Assembly: GCA_026990045.1 (NCBI GenBank)
Contig: JALSIK010000315.1
Location: forward strand, 1-8,950
From: Chromatiales bacterium
Lineage (GTDB): Bacteria; Pseudomonadota; Gammaproteobacteria; CAMYNG01
DNA length: 8,950 bases
Direction of reading: 5' to 3'
Shown here: piece after piece, positions 5,094 to 8,950 of the stretch
Layout of the letters: every line of letters begins with the position of its first letter
Numbering within the stretch: position 1 is the first letter of the stretch
Notes under the pieces: generated by a model
Told to the model about the DNA's origin: nothing
Databases searched by the model: none
The model's input: the letters and a program-made list of their open reading frames with translations, nothing else
Made by a program: the position numbers and the translations under genes

Positions 5094-8000
5094 CTACTCC
5101 TTTCTCGCCAGTCTCGTCCCTGCCGTGATGGCCGCCATGCGCTCGGGCATCACCAGGCCCCGCATGAGGCCGGGCTGGAAGACATTGTTGTAACGGTCCG
5201 CCTTCACCTTGAACCGGACCTTGACCGGCCGGCCGTTGGCCGCCTTCATGGTCCACTCGGACAGGTACTGGGCGCCCCGCTCCCGCACCACCCGCGCCTT
5301 GCGGAACAGGTGGAACAGGCCCCACAGGCCGTGCTCGGTCATCTCGGCGCGCAGGTTCTGCTTCTCCGAGACGCCGATGACCCGCGCCCCGCTGCGGTTG
5401 GCCTCGCCGGGCCAGGTGAACCGGCGCCATTCCTGGGGCTCGTTGCGGTAGCGGTACATCTGGCCGTTGGTCTCCAGCAGGATCTCGCTCAACCCCGGCG
5501 TGGGCATGGGATAGAGGTAGAAGGTCACGCTGGGCTGGTCGCTGCCCCGCCGGAACAGGCCGCGGGTGATGCGCGCGCTGCGGTTGAGGGCGCTGAGGAA
5601 GCCGCGTTCGAACTGCGGCCCCACGTCCAGCCAGCGCCGCTCGCGCCAGCGGCTGCGGTTGCGGACCAGGTACGCGGCCAGGTGGTTCTCCACGAACGAC
5701 CACAGGATGCCGTCGCGGGGCCGGAAGAACTCGGCCACGTCGTCGATGGCCACGTCGGGCCCGCGGGAGGAGAAGGGAAAGCGGCCGCGGATGCGCTCGT
5801 CGTATTCGCGCACCACCATGTTGACCCACTTCTGCTGGACCTCGCGCATGCCCGAGGCCAGGATGACGCGCCAGGACTCGCGCACCGGCTTCATGAGCAG
5901 CGGCTCGATGGCCTGGCGGGTGCGCATGCCGGTGCCGTTGAGAATGCCGGTGGTGGTCACCCAGGCCTTGTACAGCTCGGTGTTGCCGCCCCGTCCCGAG
6001 AGGATGCTGGCGGCCACCACCTCGGCCTCGCGGTCCCGCTCGGTGGACCCGCGCAGGCGATCCAGCTCCGCCTGGATCCCGGACAGGGCCATGAGGTACT
6101 GGTTCATGAGTTCGCTCACGGGCTTCTTGGGGCTGGGCACGGCGAAGCGGCGCAGGTCGTTGAAGGCCACGTCCACCTCCGGCACCGGCGTGCGCGTGCG
6201 CCGGCCCTTCTCGTCCGGCTTGCCCACCTTGTCGAGCTTCCACTTGATCTCGTAGAGGGAGACGTTGTCCGCCACCACCTTCATGAGCTCCGCCAGCGGC
6301 CCCTCGGCGCGGGCGACCAGGCGCAGGGTGCCGGCCGCGTCGCTGATGGAGGAGAAGTCCTGCAGCCGGATGGAGGCCAGGAACTCGATCCAGGTGCGGG
6401 CATACTCGTCGAAGTAGAGCTGGCGGATCTCCCGTTCCAGCTCGGCCCGCAGCTCCTCGTCCGTGGGCGCCGCGGCCTCCTGCAGCGTGCCCAGCACCCA
6501 GTCGCCGCGGCTCGCGCCGCTGCTGACGATGGCGACCTCCCGCGAGACGAAGCTCTCCCAGCCCCGCCGCGTGAACACCACCGGCAGGACGTAGTCGCTC
6601 TCCAGCCGGCTCGCGCCGCGGCTCTTGAGCAGGCGGTGGAGCCGGGTCTCCTTGAGCAGCACCCGCCCCTTCTCTCGGATCTGGGCGTACAGGAGCTCGG
6701 GGTTGGGCGGGGTGCGGAGCTGGAGGCGCGCGGTCTCCACGTGGTCGGGGTTGGCCTTCCACGCCGCGGCCGCAAAGCGGTGTTCGGGCGGCAGGGTCAT
6801 GCGGTCCAGGTACAGGCGGATGAGCCCCTTGGCGTCGGCCTCCGGCAGCTTCTCCAGCAGGGCCTGTTCCTCTGCCCCGGCGCCGGCGGCCAGGGTCGCG
6901 CGCCAGGTGGTGTAGAGCAGCGGCAGGATCTCGCCGGCCTCCAGGCGCTTGGGATCGGACAGCATCAGGTAGGCCTTGAGCGTGTTGTAGTAGTCGCCGC
7001 GCAGGCGGGTGCGCTCGCCCTGGTCGGCGGCGGCCTCCCAGCGCCGGGCGTAGTTCTGGAGCTGGGTCTCCAGCACCCGTGCCACCGGCACCAGGAACTG
7101 CCGGTGCAACGCCGCCACCAGCAGCCCCTCCAGGGGTGCGGCCTGCTCCCGCGCGCGGTACAGGCCCAGGCGGAAGGCCCAGGTGTCGCGCTGGTCCTCG
7201 CCGCGCAGCGAGACGTAGTGGCGGTACAAGGCGGCCAGGGCAGTGGCCTGCTCCACCCGTGATCCTCGCCCGGCGGCGGTGCGCAGCGCGGCGGCGGCAT
7301 CGGTGCCGGCCTTGAGGCGCAGCGTATTCTGGGTGAAGGCGGTGGACAGCAGCCCGGCGCTGACCATGATGGCGGCCGCCGCCCCCAGCATGGTGGCGGT
7401 CTTGAGCGTGCGGGTGATGAGCCGCTTGCGCCGCCCCATGAGCAGGTCGCGCGGGGCGCGGAAGATCACGTCCTGCAACAGTTCCGTGATGAAATAGCTC
7501 TTCTCGGTGCGCGGCGGATCGTCCTTCTGGTCGACGTAGCCGAAGGCCTGGCGCAGGTTGCCCACGATGCGCTGCAGCGGCTTGCCCTCCTGGGTGCCGC
7601 TGGTGAAATAGATGCCCTTGAAATTGGGCCATTCCTGGTACGGGTTGTCCTTGAACAGGAGGTTGATGAACTCCATGAGCCGTTCCGCGGCGGCCTGGAA
7701 CTGGGCGGGAAAGTCGAAGATCTCCGCCTTGACCGCGTGGTTGCGCTGGAGCGCGAGCTTGCGGATGCGCAGTTCGCACAGCTTGGCGTAGAGTTCGTCG
7801 AACAGCGCCCCGATCTTCTCCGTGGGGTCGTCGCCGGGGCGCAGTCCGTCGATGTAGGACCCCCATACCTGGTGGCGCTCCTTTTCACTTAGTTCCCCGA
7901 AGTACGCCTGGAATCCGTTCAGCAGATCGCACTTGGTGAACACCAGGTACAGGGGAAACAGGAAGCCCAGGTGGTTGATGAGCTCGTCCACCCGTTCCCG

Positions 8001-8711
8001 AATGACCTTGACGTGCCATTCGAGCGCATCCTCGTCGGCGGTGAGGATGTCGGCAATGCTGATGGCCACGATGATGCCGTTGATGGGCATCCGGCGGCGG
8101 TGCTTCTTGAGCATGTGGAGGAAGGCGATCCATTCCTCGTGATCGGAATCCTCCGTGGTGTAGCGCCCGGCGGTGTCCAGGATCACGGCCTGATCGGAGA
8201 ACCACCAGTCGCAATTGCGGGTACCGCCGAAGCCCTTGATGTCCACGTCGTCGGCGTGGGCGTAAGGGAAGTGCAGGCCGCTGTTGCGCAGCAGCGTGCT
8301 CTTGCCCGCCGCCGACGGGCCGATGATCATGAACCACGGCAGCGCATAGAGGGCGGCGGTGCCGCGGTGCTTGAGCCCCAGTTCCGAGGTCTTGAGCGAG
8401 GCGATGGCCTCGGACATTTTTTTCTGCAAGGCCGCGATGTCGGCCTGGCGGGCGTCGTCCCCGGCCTGGGCCTGTATGTCCTTCTCCAGGCCCGCCCCGC
8501 GGCGCCGGGCCAGCAGCCAGGTGATGCCCACGTACAGGAGCGCCACCGCGGCGATGCCGGCGATGATGATGAGCCGGACCGTGGTGTCCTTGAGCCCCAC
8601 CATGGGGCCGGCGAACCACACCAGGGCCATGAGGGCGAACACGCCGATGAGGGTGCTGCCGGCGCGGCTGAGCACGAAATTGCGCACGTACCCGAACAGG
8701 ACCTGCATCAT
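5094..8711 (-). CDS. tssM: TssM (IcmF family), inner-membrane component of the T6SS membrane complex
   Basis: This is a complete 1205-aa IcmF-family protein (usual length 1100-1300). TssM spans the inner membrane, binds TssL there, and reaches through the periplasm to the outer-membrane lipoprotein TssJ. Hydrophobic segments are at about 17-37, 44-67 and 436-459. The cytoplasmic loop between the second and third carries an NTPase-like fold with Walker A GPSAAGKST (131-139), a Walker B-like VILDTAGRY (176-184) and TKCD (259-262). All three motifs look intact, although many TssM proteins lack a working Walker A. Residues 460-1205 should be periplasmic, with the conserved YDERIRGRFPF block at 970-980 and a beta-rich C-terminal domain (about 1085-1195). 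The start is a double ATG (8711 and 8708). The first is preferred because GGAGGG (8724-8719) sits eight nucleotides upstream and it overlaps the tssL stop by 4 bp. tagF follows after 2 bp. Confidence 0.98.
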   Translation of the reverse strand: MMQVLFGYVRNFVLSRAGSTLIGVFALMALVWFAGPMVGLKDTTVRLIIIAGIAAVALLYVGITWLLARRRGAGLEKDIQAQAGDDARQADIAALQKKMSEAIASLKTSELGLKHRGTAALYALPWFMIIGPSAAGKSTLLRNSGLHFPYAHADDVDIKGFGGTRNCDWWFSDQAVILDTAGRYTTEDSDHEEWIAFLHMLKKHRRRMPINGIIVAISIADILTADEDALEWHVKVIRERVDELINHLGFLFPLYLVFTKCDLLNGFQAYFGELSEKERHQVWGSYIDGLRPGDDPTEKIGALFDELYAKLCELRIRKLALQRNHAVKAEIFDFPAQFQAAAERLMEFINLLFKDNPYQEWPNFKGIYFTSGTQEGKPLQRIVGNLRQAFGYVDQKDDPPRTEKSYFITELLQDVIFRAPRDLLMGRRKRLITRTLKTATMLGAAAAIMVSAGLLSTAFTQNTLRLKAGTDAAAALRTAAGRGSRVEQATALAALYRHYVSLRGEDQRDTWAFRLGLYRAREQAAPLEGLLVAALHRQFLVPVARVLETQLQNYARRWEAAADQGERTRLRGDYYNTLKAYLMLSDPKRLEAGEILPLLYTTWRATLAAGAGAEEQALLEKLPEADAKGLIRLYLDRMTLPPEHRFAAAAWKANPDHVETARLQLRTPPNPELLYAQIREKGRVLLKETRLHRLLKSRGASRLESDYVLPVVFTRRGWESFVSREVAIVSSGASRGDWVLGTLQEAAAPTDEELRAELEREIRQLYFDEYARTWIEFLASIRLQDFSSISDAAGTLRLVARAEGPLAELMKVVADNVSLYEIKWKLDKVGKPDEKGRRTRTPVPEVDVAFNDLRRFAVPSPKKPVSELMNQYLMALSGIQAELDRLRGSTERDREAEVVAASILSGRGGNTELYKAWVTTTGILNGTGMRTRQAIEPLLMKPVRESWRVILASGMREVQQKWVNMVVREYDERIRGRFPFSSRGPDVAIDDVAEFFRPRDGILWSFVENHLAAYLVRNRSRWRERRWLDVGPQFERGFLSALNRSARITRGLFRRGSDQPSVTFYLYPMPTPGLSEILLETNGQMYRYRNEPQEWRRFTWPGEANRSGARVIGVSEKQNLRAEMTEHGLWGLFHLFRKARVVRERGAQYLSEWTMKAANGRPVKVRFKVKADRYNNVFQPGLMRGLVMPERMAAITAGTRLARKE
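5097..5103 (-). promoter_or_regulatory. tagF ribosome binding site inside the end of tssM
   Basis: The minus strand reads AAAGGAG, which encodes the last Lys-Glu codons of tssM just before its TAG stop (5096-5094). Five nucleotides separate GGAG from the tagF ATG at 5091. Ribosomes finishing tssM therefore pass over the tagF initiation site, which suggests translational coupling. Confidence 0.7.
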
Positions 8712-8950
8712 GGCGCGTCCCTCCGGCCGGCGGCATACATGGCGCGATGGGAAGACGGGTCCACTTCCTTGTGGAGGGCGGCGATGGCCGCCACGCTCTC
8801 CTCCGTAATCTGGTCGGTGACGTAGGAATACCCCACGTAGGTGAAGAACACCGCGGCCACGGTCACGGTGAGGATGACCCAGTAGGGGATCTCGTTGCGG
8901 GCCCGGGCGAAGGCGGTCTCCCGGGGCAGGCCGCGCGGCGACAGGCGCAG
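8708..8950 (-). CDS. tssL: TssL (DotU/IcmH family), C-terminal part with the membrane anchor
   Basis: Only the last 80 codons are present; the gene starts beyond the right edge. The visible part runs from LRLSPRGLPRE, through an arginine- and glutamate-containing stretch, into one hydrophobic segment (YWVILTVTVAAVFFTYVGYSYV, split as YWVILTVTVA and AVFFTYVGYSYV), then about 36 polar residues ending RRDAP. This matches the end of a short TssL, a cytoplasmic domain anchored by one C-terminal inner-membrane helix. TssL binds TssM and links the membrane complex to the baseplate. No OmpA-like peptidoglycan-binding domain follows the anchor, unlike in extended TssL forms. The TGA stop (8710-8708) overlaps the tssM ATG. 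The assignment depends on the anchor, the length of the tail and the position just before tssM, since the diagnostic DotU domain is out of view. Confidence 0.85.
   Translation of the reverse strand: MRLSPRGLPRETAFARARNEIPYWVILTVTVAAVFFTYVGYSYVTDQITEESVAAIAALHKEVDPSSHRAMYAAGRRDAP

Noticed and set aside
5310..7262. 650-aa plus-strand ORF opposite tssM
   Set aside because: Antisense shadow of an undoubted TssM; no family resemblance.
4075..7866. 1263-aa minus-strand ORF that would fuse a long N-terminal part to TagF
   Set aside because: Upstream of 5091 it is an out-of-frame reading of tssM, with low-complexity Arg/Pro/Gly/His sequence. TagF homology begins at the ATG at 5091, which has its own ribosome binding site.
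7885..8736. 283-aa minus-strand ORF overlapping the tssM start
   Set aside because: Alternative frame of tssM N-terminal coding sequence, rich in Arg, His, Gly and Pro; no independent support.

Overview
The window is a continuous piece of a type VI secretion system (T6SS) structural operon, read entirely on the minus strand. In transcription order (right to left) it holds tssL (3' end only), tssM, tagF, tssA, tssB, tssC and hcp/tssD (5' end only). The DNA is very GC-rich, and antisense shadow ORFs are long and numerous. The protein sequences are those of a proteobacterial T6SS of the common (T6SSi) type. A high-GC gamma- or betaproteobacterium is the most likely host, but nothing here fixes the genus.

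Layout. 8950-8708: C-terminal 80 residues of TssL (DotU/IcmH family), with its single inner-membrane anchor. 8711-5094: complete TssM (IcmF family), 1205 aa, overlapping tssL by 4 bp (ATGA). 5091-4075: complete TagF, 338 aa, starting 2 bp after the tssM stop. 4078-2450: complete VasJ-type TssA, 542 aa, overlapping tagF by 4 bp. 2379-1828: complete TssB, 183 aa, after a 70-nt gap with small inverted repeats. 1790-258: complete TssC, 510 aa, after a 37-nt gap. 257-62: a 196-nt spacer with several hairpins and a possible 26-codon leader ORF. 61-1: first 20 codons of hcp, behind a ribosome binding site fully complementary to the 16S rRNA tail.

How the genes work together (family knowledge). TssL and TssM form the inner-membrane part of the trans-envelope complex. 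TssA coordinates baseplate and sheath/tube assembly. TssB and TssC form the contractile sheath around the Hcp tube, which is pushed out on contraction. TagF is a post-translational repressor of T6SS assembly. tssL to tssA are tightly packed with overlaps, which implies translational coupling. The sheath genes and especially hcp are separated by longer spacers with hairpins, which fits separate tuning of proteins needed in large amounts.

I found no previously undescribed system. The core is a canonical T6SS. The less ordinary points are the hcp leader (perfect 9-nt Shine-Dalgarno, tandem hairpins, possible leader ORF), the placement of tagF between tssM and tssA with no pppA beside it, and a VasJ-type TssA with a long Ala/Pro-rich linker. 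There are no RNA genes, mobile elements, CRISPR arrays or recognisable promoters in the window.
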